Source of the DNA: Sphaerosporella brunnea
Taxonomy: Eukaryota; Ascomycota; Pezizomycetes; Pezizales; Pyronemataceae
Assembly (NCBI GenBank): GCA_008704415.1
Contig: VXIS01000011.1
Span: 248,001 to 312,000, forward strand
DNA: 64,000 nucleotides
Direction: 5' to 3'
Both the position numbers and the translations under genes were made by a program. Shown here one piece after another: positions 11,242-20,341 of the stretch (the first letter of the stretch is position 1; every line of letters begins with the position of its first letter). The notes beneath the pieces were generated by a model. That model searched no databases. It had not been told where the DNA came from and was given only the letters and a program-made list of their open reading frames with translations.

Positions 11242-11842
11242 ATTATGCAGGATACCCCCCGCGAGGGGCGTATTTTGTGGATTGACCCCACAAGTTTCTT
11301 ATTATGCAGCATACCCCCCACTAAAATTATGTGGGTTTTTTTTAAGCGAGCATATGTATCACTCGGTCAAGCCATAGGGTGCTCTGTCGGTTGTTTCCAT
11401 TTCTGGTCGGGGGCGGTCTTGCTCAGGCTTCGCCGGTAGTCTTGCTTTCGCCGGTGGTCTTGCTCAAGCTCCGCCGCCGGTCTGGCTCAAGCTCCTACCG
11501 GAGGATCAGGCCCGCCGGCCTCCGCACTCATCTTAAGTAGCTGTGTTTTCTGCCGTTCCCCTCCGTCTGTGGACACTTGAGGTTCAAGGGTAGATCTGTG
11601 TATATAGCCCCCATGTCATGGCCGCAAGCGGCCGAATACAGGATGATTAAAACAAAACAATCTGCCGTTCTGCTTGCTCAGTAGTTAGTTCCTTCTTTCG
11701 GTCAAAAAATCAACATCTCTTGTTTCCAATATGCTCGCTTAAAAAAACCCCACATAATTTTAGTGGGGGGTATGCTGCATAATAAGAAACTTGTGGGGTC
11801 AATCCACAAAATACGCCCCTCGCGGGGGGTATCCTGCATAAT
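11242..11842. mobile_element. 601-bp element with ~112 bp near-perfect terminal inverted repeats
   Basis: Left arm 11242-11353 and right arm 11729-11842 are inverted copies that differ essentially only in the length of a G/T run. Each arm begins ATTATGCAGGATACCCCC, continues through GTGGATTGACCCCACAAG, and contains a second internal ATTATGCAGCATACCCCC. The core holds repeated GGTCTTGCTCAAGCT-like blocks. No transposase is present. The target duplication is unclear, so the superfamily is not assigned. The near-identity of the arms suggests recent activity or gene conversion. Confidence 0.65.
11613..11660. repeat. dispersed ~47 bp repeat, copy 1 (copy 2 at 34576-34624)
   Basis: Both copies share the blocks CATGGCCG, GCAAGCGGCCGAAT and ATGATTAAAACAAAA, in the same order and orientation. 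The first lies inside the core of the 11242-11842 element, so the second may be a fragment of a relative. Confidence 0.5.
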
Positions 11843-11929
11843 TACCGAAAAAAAAAACATACACAAAGTAAGTACTTTGTAGGTACTCCAACACACACAC
11901 ACACACACACACACGGTATGCCGTCGCCT

Positions 11930-12381
11930 CTAAGCTGCGCCTCCGCTTCCTCCATTCGGCGACGTCTTGCGCGCTTCCTTAATCATGTCGTAGATTCCCT
12001 TCTCTTTCAGCGCCGCGTTCAAGCAGGTCTTGTACTCCTTAAAGAGGGCTTCACATTCGGGCGAGGGCGCGGTGCTGCCGCGGAGGTACTCTGGTCAAAG
12101 GCCAAACCAGCGTCAGCAAAAAAAAAAAAAAAAATTAAAAAAAATTAAAAATTTTTTTTTTTTTTGGGCGGGGGGGAAGGGCATGACACACTCTCGGAAT
12201 ACCAGTTGATGAAACACGTATCGTAGCGCTCTTTGCGCTCGGAACACTCCTGGCACGGAGCCACGTCGTTAGTGGCAACTCTGAAGAACTCGGAGAAGCG
12301 CTGCGTTTTGAGAGGGAGCGACATTGCGGTTGATGATGATGGTTGGATTGGAACACTTACGGGCGCGAGTGAGGCGGACAT
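11930..12381 (-). CDS. MDM35: mitochondrial intermembrane-space twin-CX9C protein Mdm35
   Basis: Three exons too small to show as one frame: 12381-12361 (seven codons, MSASLAP), 12249-12192 and 12090-11930; 79 aa. Joined, the protein has two CX9C motifs, CSERKERYDTC and CEALFKEYKTC, with the conserved FINWYSEKYLRG between them. Intron 1 starts GTAAGT and ends CAG. Intron 2 holds the A/T homopolymers at 12119-12164, a GCTGAC branch site and a CAG acceptor. Mdm35 (TRIAP1) is oxidised by Mia40 and chaperones Ups/PRELI lipid-transfer proteins that carry phosphatidic acid and phosphatidylserine between mitochondrial membranes. It is an intact core gene within repeat-rich DNA. Confidence 0.93.
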
Positions 12382-13085
12382 GTCGGGGCTTTTTTTTTGT
12401 AAGGAGGAGGAGGAGGAGGAGGTTGGAGATATGGGGTGACGTGTGGTGGTGTGGTGTGGTGTTGGACTGATCCTGAAGAAATATGTCAACCCCCCCCCGG
12501 AGTCCGTGGCCGTCGCTGCCTGCCAGCCAGCCACGGCGTTTCAAAGAAGCCGGCAACTTTGATGCAGTCGCAGAAGCTCATCGATCTTGTTGGCTGGTGG
12601 GGGCACATTCAGAGTTGCGAGCATATATATCTAGCAGCTGAAGGCGGGCGCTTGGTTGTGTGGAAATTGCTGCGCTCTGGCCAGAGCACACGCCGCCTGG
12701 TTGGGAGACATGATGGGTAAAAGCGGAGCAGTGCCCATTTCTGAAAAGTGAATTGTCGGAAGCGGCATTGAACCATGTGAGCCACCGTCCTCATGGTCGT
12801 CCCACGAAGAGGCGCAAGCACAAGGGTTGCCCCCCAACCAAAAGGCAAGCGCTCCCTCCAAGCGCCAGTAGCGCCCTCCCCGACTGCAAGGAGGTTATTA
12901 TGCACCAAAATGCAGAAGGCCCGCACATTTAGTTTAGTACGATGTGTGACGATTCAATGCTGCGAAATGAAGGCTATCTGTGAAGATGCGGGTGATCACG
13001 CTCACATTCACAGGGGGTACTGTAGTAAGAGTAAAAGATGGGGTACGGAAGCAGGTTTCGCATGGAAGTACTAGAGTACATAGAG
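12382..13085. other. MDM35 upstream region, no gene seen
   Basis: A run of GGA triplets lies near 12400-12423, then about 650 bp with no convincing coding frame on either strand. Confidence 0.45.
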
Positions 13086-13099
13086 GCCGTTGAATTTAG

Positions 13100-13330
13100 C
13101 CCATCGATGCCGCCTCCTGCTTCTCCTCCTCGACCAGGGTGCGCAGAGTTGATGTGAAAAAGCCGCCAGCACGCAATCGGATCACATCCACGTCCTTTTC
13201 GTACAAAGCTTTCGCGTGTCATTGATCATTATCGCCAACTCCTTCTTTCCCCAACACATTCTCATAGTTGTCGTGGTCTTTGTAAAATGCATTATAGATG
13301 ATCACAGTCGGCGTCTATTCTTACCACAAT
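13100..13330 (-). pseudogene. degenerate coding segment with an in-frame stop
   Basis: Reading minus from about 13304, one frame gives IYNAFYKDHDNYENVLGKEG, a TGA at about 13220, then without a frame change ALYEKDVDVIRLRAGGFFTS and a charged tail ending in TAA near 13100. Both halves look like real protein, but I do not recognise the family. No intron that removes the stop fits. The PIF/Harbinger-like MITE begins about 100 bp upstream, so disruption by transposon activity is possible. Confidence 0.3.
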
Positions 13331-13429
13331 GCCGATCAGCCTCCAGGGCTTGGCCCCGGAATCACACGCAGCTCACTGTGGACCAGTAGTCAGTAAGAAG
13401 TTCTGGATTTTAACGGCGCTCTCTAATAA

Positions 13430-13742
13430 GGGCCTGTCTGGATTCGCTGTATTTAGGAGATAATGGTCATTTGGCCTAAATATCATCAGGAACGAAATGA
13501 GAGTGTGTGGCGAAATGAGCCCCGTCAGTATCGCTGTGATGTCACCGTCAACCACCGCTCCCGCAACCACCGCTCGCGCAACCACACCCTGCCCGCTTCT
13601 ACAAGAGACGACCCCACCGCCCGGCTGCCGCCCCGTCACTGCTCACTTCCTGCGGCCGAATCCAAACGACCCCCTCTTGAGCGAAAAAATATTTTGGCCA
13701 AATGACCATTATCTCCTAAATACAGCGAATCCAGACAGGCCC
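13430..13742. mobile_element. PIF/Harbinger-like MITE with TAA target duplication
   Basis: Terminal inverted repeats 13430-13476 and 13696-13742 match over all 47 bp, starting GGGCCTGTCTGGATTCGCTG. The 313-bp element is flanked by TAA at 13427-13429 and 13743-13745. A GGGCCTGT-type end with a 3-bp TWA duplication is the pattern of Tourist/PIF-Harbinger elements. It has no coding capacity. The interior has short CAACCACCGCTC direct repeats. Confidence 0.8.
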
Positions 13743-13759
13743 TAACTCTTTCTCTCTCC

Positions 13760-14290
13760 TCACCATTCATCTCGTGATGCGAGTGATTGAAGGTGATATA
13801 CTAGTAGTGCAACTGAAGGGATTGGTTGCATGAGTGGAATCGAGGAATGCGTACTGAATGACTCAATTGGCGGTTCGGGAAGAGTCGCTTCCACGAGAGG
13901 CTCTCGTGGGAGCGGCGACAGGACGCGTGGCGGCGGTGACGGTGCGCGTCGCAGCGGAGACGGTACGCGTGGGAGTGGTGATGGAGAGGTGGTGATGGAG
14001 GGGGGTGGAAGTGCGATGCAGGGCTTGTTTGAAGCCGGTTCTGATTGTGGCGACGGGAGTTGTAGCGAAGAGGCCAGAGCTTCAGCTTGAGCTTGAAGAC
14101 GCCTCCGCGCTCTCTTCTTCCTCGAGGGATTGTTGCGGGAGCATGATCCGGATGGAGATGAGGATGGAGGGGGTGGAAGTGATTGGGGCGGTGGGAGTTG
14201 TAGCGAAGAGGCCAGAGCTTGAGCTTGAGCTTGAAGACGCCTCCGCTCTCTCTTCTTCCTCGAGGGATTGCTGCGGGGTCGGCTTGGCAT
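13760..14290 (-). CDS. hypothetical proline/serine-rich protein with a duplicated basic motif
   Basis: One open frame of 176 aa starting at ATG 14290; a TATTTAT-like element lies about 55-60 bp upstream (around 14345). The sequence NPSRKKRERRRLQAQAQALA recurs about 46 residues later as NPSRKKRARRRLQAQAEALA, each followed by SSLQLP. The remainder is Pro/Ser-rich with PSPLPRVPSPLRRAPSP repeats. The basic-then-Ala/Gln-rich motif could bind nucleic acid or form a helix, but no known domain (for example a full bZIP) is visible. The DNA carries a matching tandem duplication. It may be a rapidly evolving gene or an accidental frame. Confidence 0.4.
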   Translation of the reverse strand: MPSRPRSNPSRKKRERRRLQAQAQALASSLQLPPPQSLPPPPSSSPSGSCSRNNPSRKKRARRRLQAQAEALASSLQLPSPQSEPASNKPCIALPPPSITTSPSPLPRVPSPLRRAPSPPPRVLSPLPREPLVEATLPEPPIESFSTHSSIPLMQPIPSVALLVYHLQSLASRDEW

Positions 14291-14701
14291 GATGAGGATG
14301 GAGATGAGGATGGAGATGTGGATGGAACCAGGCGGCAGACGTGCTCTATTTATCTCCTCGAGCTCTCCATGGGAGAAGAGGCATAGCTGTCCTTATTCTC
14401 TCGCACTCGCTGCTTCCACCTGATATCTGCACGTCTTGCTTGCTAAGTGCGGCTGAAGGTGCGGCTGCAAGTGCGGCTCGGACTGAAGTGCTAGAAGGAG
14501 TGACTGGACATCCCCAACAGCATGAATAGAGATAGATACGTGGTTGTCTTCTACTCTGTTGACGCCAGCGGCGGCGGGTGCTACGTGTCTCCATTCATGC
14601 GGTTGGGGACACGATAAAACTCCTTTTAGTAACCTCCACACAAAAAAAAACAAAAGACTGCTACCGAGTCTAAAACCGCCGCGACTCTGCCTCTACCATT
14701 T

Positions 14702-15243
14702 TTGCCCGCGCAGACTTTCACTCCTCGTCGCCAAACCTGCACCCGAACACGCAGCCGAAGCCTATATTCCCGAGAACACCGCGTTGGCACCGATCGCGTT
14801 TTTCTCACACTCTTCTGGGATGAAGACATACTGCAACAGCTTGCGGAGTCAACCGATGCACGAGCGAAACGAGCAGCGACTGGGGCTAACGAGACCCACG
14901 CGGCCGGCCTACTATCTCGCCAGCGGAAATGGAAACCCGTCGATGTGGCCGAACTCAAGCGCTTCGTCAGTGCGAGTGCGTCGATTCTCGTGGGTTCTGT
15001 ACGACTTCCATCTCGCAGTCTTCCGACGTGGTGGTTGCATCCTGAGCAAGTCAGCTTGCTTTGTCGTCCAATCCATATTGCCGGATCAAACGCTATCTCC
15101 ATATATCGAAACCTACCACCGACGCCGAGCCACTCCCACGCAAAGACTGGTGGAAGAAGCTTGAGCCTGTTTCCTCTCACCTACGAAGACGAGGTCAAGA
15201 GCTCTATCGTCCAAGCACTGACGTCTCGTCTCCACTGATGAGT
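14702..15243 (+). pseudogene. piggyBac-type transposase fragment, frameshifted and truncated
   Basis: From about 14795 one frame reads FLTLFWDEDILQQLAESTDA, then RKWKPVDVAELKRFVSASAS and PTWW. This is the N-terminal part of the DDE_Tnp_1_7 (piggyBac) domain, whose family pattern is a Phe-rich start, then W-K-P-x-x-x-x-E-L-K-x-F. Further matching sequence then appears in a different frame: YCRIKRYLHISKPTTDAEPL and KDWWKKLEPVSSHLRRRGQE, the R-[FY]-x-x-I-x-R-x-L-H and W-x-K-L-x-P segment. At least one frameshift separates them. The match stops near 15240, before the catalytic aspartates, so this copy cannot be active. No TTAA-flanked ends were found. Confidence 0.75.
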
Positions 15244-15330
15244 TGACGTTGTTTTCCTCTTGCCGTGTACAGTTAGATCAATAGACTACTGCAAGAGAGA
15301 GGCATCAACCCCTGTTTCGCCTGTCCAAGG

Positions 15331-15585
15331 TCGTCAACGCCAAAAGTATTGGAAACCCGGGAAACCCCTAACCCTGCAATGGGGTAAAATTGCGATCCCA
15401 AAACAAAAACCTCCACGAATTTCAGAGCAATTTGGTCGACTAAGGATATTAAAGCTAAGAAGCTGCTCTACAAATTCGATGAAGCGCAAATGGCGCTGAA
15501 AACTGTGACACTGCAACCGTGTTCTTCTTCTAGCGCCCACAGGGTTAAAGGTTATAAGCGTTTCTAATACTTTTGGCGTTGACGA
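15331..15585. mobile_element. 255-bp foldback element, MITE-like
   Basis: The left end CGTCAACGCCAAAAGTATT (from 15332) is repeated inverted at 15566-15584, with similarity extending to about 26 bp (TATTRGAAAC). No gene and no clear target duplication, so the superfamily is unassigned. It lies just downstream of the piggyBac relic. Confidence 0.6.
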
Positions 15586-15633
15586 TAGTTACAAAGAATT
15601 TCGTCAAGACACTCGCGCGGCCGGAAAATCCAC

Positions 15634-15773
15634 GGATCATGTGACGTCAGGGTCAGGTTTTCTTGAGCGCTGACCATCAGAGGCTATCAACACGTTTGAA
15701 AATGGGACATTGATCGTTGAGGGGAACGGGAGATCCGTTGCTTCGGAAACCTAACCCCGAAGTCACATGATCC
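15634..15773. repeat. 140-bp imperfect inverted repeat
   Basis: A 27-bp arm starting GGATCATGTGACGTC (15634-15660) is repeated inverted at 15747-15773 with three differences. It may be a very short MITE or a regulatory palindrome (the arms contain CATGTGAC). It sits about 170 bp beyond the EFM5 stop codon. Confidence 0.5.
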
Positions 15774-15944
15774 ATGGGCCGTGCGACTAGAGACGCTCCT
15801 CCCTCACAATGCATCACTCGTCCCCGGGGCAGCTCCCAAAATTGCAATTGCGATACATACATGGCCATGTTGGTATTCTATATGGTGGTAATTCTACCAC
15901 TTCTACATACTCACCCTCCTCTCTCTCCCCTCCCCCGCCCCACC

Positions 15945-16808
15945 TCACCGCTCCCCCTCCAGCAGCCTCCAAGCCGCACTCTCAAAATTCGCATAACACC
16001 TAAACTCATTGCTAAGGCCCTTGGTATGTTCGACCTCCAGGGTAGTTTCGGCGACATTATTAGCACGGTACAGCTTCAGTATCAGCTCGAGCATGCGCTC
16101 GCCTGTGCACACCATGACCCTTGTGTTGGCTGCGTCTGGTTTGAGAAGGTAGCGCACTGTCAATGCGGCTATACCAAGTCTCAGTCAGCCTTCTTCCACC
16201 ACCCCGCCCCCCACCCCCCCTTCCCTAAACGAAGGAGGGACCTACTTTTCGTCTGGCACTCAGGACTCAAAAACGGGGGATCGACCAGGACGGCATCCAC
16301 GGCGCCCTTCAGCTCGCCCACACCGCCGCCGCCAACGGGCTGTTTAAAATCGTAGAGCACAAACTCGTCCGCAAACACGTCGAACCGTTTGTCGAACTCC
16401 AACAATCTGAGTTTCAGCCCCTTGGGCACTCTGGCATCGCCGACTCTGCGCCACTCGCGGATCGTGACGTAAACGCTCGGCGCCGACACCAGCGCCACCA
16501 CCGCGTTTTCTGCCAGCCCGTGCAGGAGCGCCGCCGCGAGCGTGGCGGACGTCGTCGACGAATACCAGAACTGGCTTTGCTGCCAGTCTTCTGAGAAGTC
16601 TGCCATGCTGAAGGAACGTGAGGCGTGCGCGTCCGACGCGGCACGCCGTAAGGATTCGAACCGCGCCGTTTGTTGGTCTTGTTCTTCGAGGAATTGGGAT
16701 AGTGCAAGGAGTGTGGAGGGCGCGAGCCTGTGTTGAGTTAGTGGTGGGTTAAGGTGGGGCGAGGGAGAGAGCGGACTTGAGGTCATCATCCTCTTCTGAA
16801 GGATTCAT
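15945..16808 (-). CDS. EFM5: protein-lysine methyltransferase EFM5 (eEF1A-specific)
   Basis: Three exons: 16808-16777, 16727-16246 and 16156-15945; 241 aa, the usual family length. The start MNPSEEDDDLK joined to LAPSTLLALSQFLEEQ resembles the acidic opening and [LS]-x-x-TL-x-AL-x-x-FL motif of the family. The alternative start at 16789, reading through intron 1, gives an unlikely N-terminus; intron 1 has a good CTAAC/CAG end but a weak GTCCGC donor. The N6-adenine-MTase-like fold has the DPPFL motif. The last exon has KPDAANTRVMVCTGERM and HTKGLSNEFRCYANF. EFM5 methylates a lysine of translation elongation factor 1A in the cytosol (Lys79 in yeast). Confidence 0.9.
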
Positions 16809-17148
16809 AGTGGTGGTTGGTTGGTGTGACCGAGTGAGGGGTGAGGAGACGTGTTGAGCACGCGTAAAGTAAGTGTGGTGGGGCAGGGCGTGAGGCTGGA
16901 AAAAAAAACGTAACAAAGGGTCTTAGCCTCAGTCGGATCATCAATTCTCACCATCGAAGCAGCAGAAAAAGAAAAAGAAAAAGAAGATACTGGATGCAGT
17001 CTTAAAATAAAAAAAGATGAAGATATGAATCCATAACGCCTTGACCACGGAGCCAGGGTCATCCAATGCCAGCCAGCCGTTCGAAAAAACGGAAATAATA
17101 AAAAAAAAAAACTCCAATAATGTAAGAAATATACTGGATCCGAGTTTT
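16809..17148. other. intergenic between EFM5 start and UBP8 stop
   Basis: 340 bp with A-rich runs near 16900, 16975 and 17100. It should hold the EFM5 promoter and UBP8 3' end; no further gene is seen. Confidence 0.5.
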
Positions 17149-19108
17149 TCAACTCAACGTCCGTATGATATAGACCAACAAATACGCCTGCGCAGCGAGA
17201 ACCTGCTTTTCCATGACTAGAGTGACCATGCTGTCGTCGAACTGGAACCACTATATTGTGTGTCAGCACCTTTTTCCTGGAATACGGAGGCAGCTGGTGT
17301 AGAACATGCCTGCCCGTTTTCTCGGCAATAGCTGATGTAATGCCCCGAGTTGATTTCGCCTTTGTGAACCACCACGCTGAGAAGGTCATACACGTACGGC
17401 TTATGGCTCCTCGGTTCCCCACCCTCCTTTGCTTTCCGCTTTGCCCGGGTGGTGTAAGGTGTCATATCCAGTTCCAACGGGAACCGGATATCCGCGTCGA
17501 TTTTGGAGGAGCCGCTTGGCCCATGTTCAAATCTCTAGGATGCCCGTGAGCCATAGTTTGTGCGCCAACTCAACATGCCAGACATACCTTCAATTGGATG
17601 GACAAAACTGGAGGAAGCCGCTTGATAGTAAGTTGCTTGGTTGCTTCCCGCGGCCCTGCACATTTGCTGCAATGGTATTCGGCAACTCCAAGTTTTTCCG
17701 TGGCCGTGAACCTGGCTAGACACTGTTGCACCGTCTGGACAATACCCTGGCCACCAGGCACAGGCAGTTTGTTCTTCTTATCCTTGATCCGCAAGTCCAA
17801 ACTCAGGTCCATGACGGGGTCGTGAGCCGTTGTGACGTTTCTGCAACTTTCGCAAGTAACGTCGCTCTGCAGTTTCCCATAAAAAGAGCGGTGGATAATG
17901 CAAGAGCAATCTTCCGATGTTTGATCCGTGCCCTTGTTCGTATTATGCAGCTGATTCAACAAAAACTGCAGATACTCGTGCGCATCCTGCTGCTGATAGC
18001 CTGCAAGTGCCTATAGAAACAATCCCAATCGAGACCTTGTAAACCCTCGCAGATTCCACCAGAGAGGAGATGTAATACAGCAAACGGAAGTGTTTCTTTA
18101 CCTGTTCGCATTTCCACGAGGTGGTGAGAAGGTTGACAGGACCGTAGCCGTCCATCTTGTCCGACGTGAAAAATTCAGAAAACACCTCGTCCATAGCGCA
18201 GCTCATGCAGTTCGTCTGCACGCATTCCTTTTGTTTGTGGCCATCCGAAAGGTAGAAGTTCCGAACCAGTGGGTTGTGGATTAAGCTTTGCAGTATGACG
18301 CTCATAAAGCATGTCGAGCCCATGTTCAAAAACCCCCGAAGCCCCGTCGCGCGGCATGGTGCAAACGTGGTATGCGATTCGAGGAATTTGAGGTCTTCGG
18401 CCGAGGGCTTGGAGTCTTCGAGTCGGCGTTTTTTCCGGACTGCGACAAACAAACTCAGCACGTGCGCATCCCCGGTCACTCTGGGCCACTAAACTTACCA
18501 CCACCGTCTATCGAAGCCTCCTGTTCTATCCGGATATCCTCGAGCGCTGGGTCGTAGATGTAATCCTGGCACTCGAAACAAAAAACATGGCCGTTCCGCG
18601 AATCGACACCTGTAAACCGCAATGGGCGCCGTTAGATCCGTAGCTCCTCGAACGCACAGCCATAAAGCTCATAGTTTCCCTCACCAAACGTATGGCCCTC
18701 AGTAAGGTAGTGCTCCTCCGCATCGTCCGGACAATGTACCGTCGCACACTGCATGCACAGGAAGGTTTGGGTGAGCATGTAGCTGCACTCGGCGCATTTT
18801 TGAGCGGTGAGACGGTCGGAGTCGAGTGCTACGCGAGTCGCGCTGGAGTAGAATTTTTTGGTCGTGGCGGAGCCGCTCTGCGGGTTTTGGAACATCAAGC
18901 CGATGTGTTCTGTCGCAGCCTCGTATCAGCGACAATAATGTCCAGCAGCAGCTCCCCGGCGCCTCCCCCAGAACGTACCACAGCCATAATAAGTTGGCGG
19001 CTGGCTGATCGGTAACTTATTCTTTGCGACCTTCGGAGAAGCTGTAGCCTGAGAAGACATTGAGACTGACGGTCGCTTCAGGACTGTTGTCGTCGCTGTC
19101 GTGCTCAT
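17149..19108 (-). CDS. UBP8: ubiquitin carboxyl-terminal hydrolase Ubp8 (SAGA deubiquitinase)
   Basis: Seven exons: 19108-18979, 18909-18685, 18609-18499, 18439-18102, 18010-17588, 17534-17310, 17250-17149; 517 aa. The N-terminal UBP zinc finger begins at C-E-H (residue ~43), with CAECSYMLTQTFLCMQC, EEHYLTEGHTF and SRNGHVFCFECQDYIYDP. The USP domain has GLRGFLNMGSTCFMSVILQ (Cys199), GYQQQDAHEYLQFLL, LSIQLKRFEH, GHYISYCREN (His474) and WFQFDDSMVT. Two Cys pairs for the structural zinc are present (CESC, CSKC). Ubp8 removes ubiquitin from histone H2B within the SAGA DUB module. The last intron (17309-17251) has a GC donor (CAG/GCATGT). An upstream in-frame ATG at 19192 is less likely as start. 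Confidence 0.93.
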
Positions 19109-19235
19109 GGTTGGTCGCGAAGATGTTGAAGACCGAGAGCTGCGTGTTGATGTATGCAGGGAATCGGAATTAGATGCAGCAGCGCCAAGCACGCGTCGAG
19201 TGCCGGGTAAACAGTGGATCTTGGGAGCCGCATCA

Positions 19236-19281
19236 GGGGTTAGGGGTAGAGGGGTTAGGGTAGAAGGGTTAGGGGTGCAGT
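19236..19281. promoter_or_regulatory. telomere-like TTAGGG repeats in the UBP8 promoter
   Basis: About four GGGGTTAGGG/GGGTTAGGGG-type units lie 130-175 bp upstream of the UBP8 start, separated by TAGAG or TAGAA. They resemble interstitial telomeric repeats or telobox sites for Tbf1/Teb1-type factors; binding here is inferred. Confidence 0.55.
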
Positions 19282-19384
19282 CATAGGGCTGTCATAATAT
19301 CTTGAGTCTTTGAAGCTTTACAAAATGGAGACAGACAACATATGATGGATATCTTCCTACATGGAGTTCTTGCCCATCCATAGC

Positions 19385-20341
19385 CTACAAGCTCGACTTA
19401 TCATCCCTCAAGAACCACTTCGTGCCCCCCTCCGTGACGACAGTCCCCACCCTCCCCTCCTTCTCCAGCTTCTCCAGCACCTGGAGTACTCCTCCCTCGG
19501 CAGCCAGATGTAACGCTGTGTCCACATCCGTATAAATTTTCTTGACCAACTCCATACTCCCCACCGCCTGACTCTCCTCCGTCGCAATCGCCCTCAAATT
19601 CGCCACAATCTGCGCTTCCCTCCTCCGTCTATGCCTGATGTACTCCATGATCTTCTCCTGGCCCTTCTCTATCAGCTGTCCATGGGCCGGGTACGCCCTA
19701 CCCGGCTTCAATTCCAGCATACGCTGCAAGCTGTCCATATACTCCTTCAGATCCTTGAACACTGTCGTGCCGTGTCCGAGCACATTATCACCGGTAAATA
19801 AGGCATTCTCCTCCTGCAGCACGAAGCACATATGATCGTCGGCATGTCCCGGGGTGAACACAGCCATGACGGTAGCCCCCTCAACTGAGAATTCCTGACC
19901 ATCGAGAATATCCTCGCACCCCTCATCCGGCGAGTTTTTGTGTATCGCAACCGGCGGGGAATCCAACGTCCTCAACTGTTCGATGCCACCAACATGGTCA
20001 TGGTGATGGTGCGTGATGAGTGCACGTGTAACCACCGCGTTTTCGGCCGCAAGAACCGACTTGAGAGAGTCGAGCCAGACCGGAACGCCCTGGGCTGTGT
20101 CGATAAGGAGTCGCTCGCGTCCGGTGCCGAGGAGATAGGTGTTTGTGCCCTGGAGTTGGAACTGTAGTGTTGGCTGTTGCGTTAGTTGTGTGCGGGGACG
20201 GGCGGGGGCGGAGTGGCGTACGTTCCCCGGATTCCCACCTAGGATTCGCCAGACGTTGTCGCTGAGCTTTTCGACAGCGGGAAGAGGCGGGAGCGACGCG
20301 AGCTGCGCCTTCAGAAACTCGTTGTGTGCTGCGGCCGCCAT
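19385..20341 (-). CDS. LACTB2-like metallo-beta-lactamase-fold hydrolase
   Basis: Single exon, 318 aa from ATG 20341 (MAAAAHNEFLKAQLASLPPL); ATG 20359 and 20455 are in-frame alternatives. The family opening SLPPLPAVEKLSDNVWRILG is followed by GTNTYLLGTG, the metal motif THHHHDHVGG, FTPGHADDHMCFVL, LFTGDNVLGHGTT and PAHGQLI. The C-terminal winged-helix region (VVTEGGTKWFLRDD) matches the LACTB2 type. Human LACTB2 is a mitochondrial endoribonuclease; fungal relatives also include thioesterases of polyketide pathways. No polyketide synthase lies nearby, so a housekeeping nuclease or hydrolase role is more likely. No clear targeting signal is seen. Confidence 0.85.
   Translation of the reverse strand: MAAAAHNEFLKAQLASLPPLPAVEKLSDNVWRILGGNPGNVRHSAPARPRTQLTQQPTLQFQLQGTNTYLLGTGRERLLIDTAQGVPVWLDSLKSVLAAENAVVTRALITHHHHDHVGGIEQLRTLDSPPVAIHKNSPDEGCEDILDGQEFSVEGATVMAVFTPGHADDHMCFVLQEENALFTGDNVLGHGTTVFKDLKEYMDSLQRMLELKPGRAYPAHGQLIEKGQEKIMEYIRHRRRREAQIVANLRAIATEESQAVGSMELVKKIYTDVDTALHLAAEGGVLQVLEKLEKEGRVGTVVTEGGTKWFLRDDKSSL

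Noticed and set aside
16640..16665. GGATTCGAACC string that resembles a tRNA T arm
   Set aside because: It lies inside EFM5 exon 2 with no matching acceptor stem.
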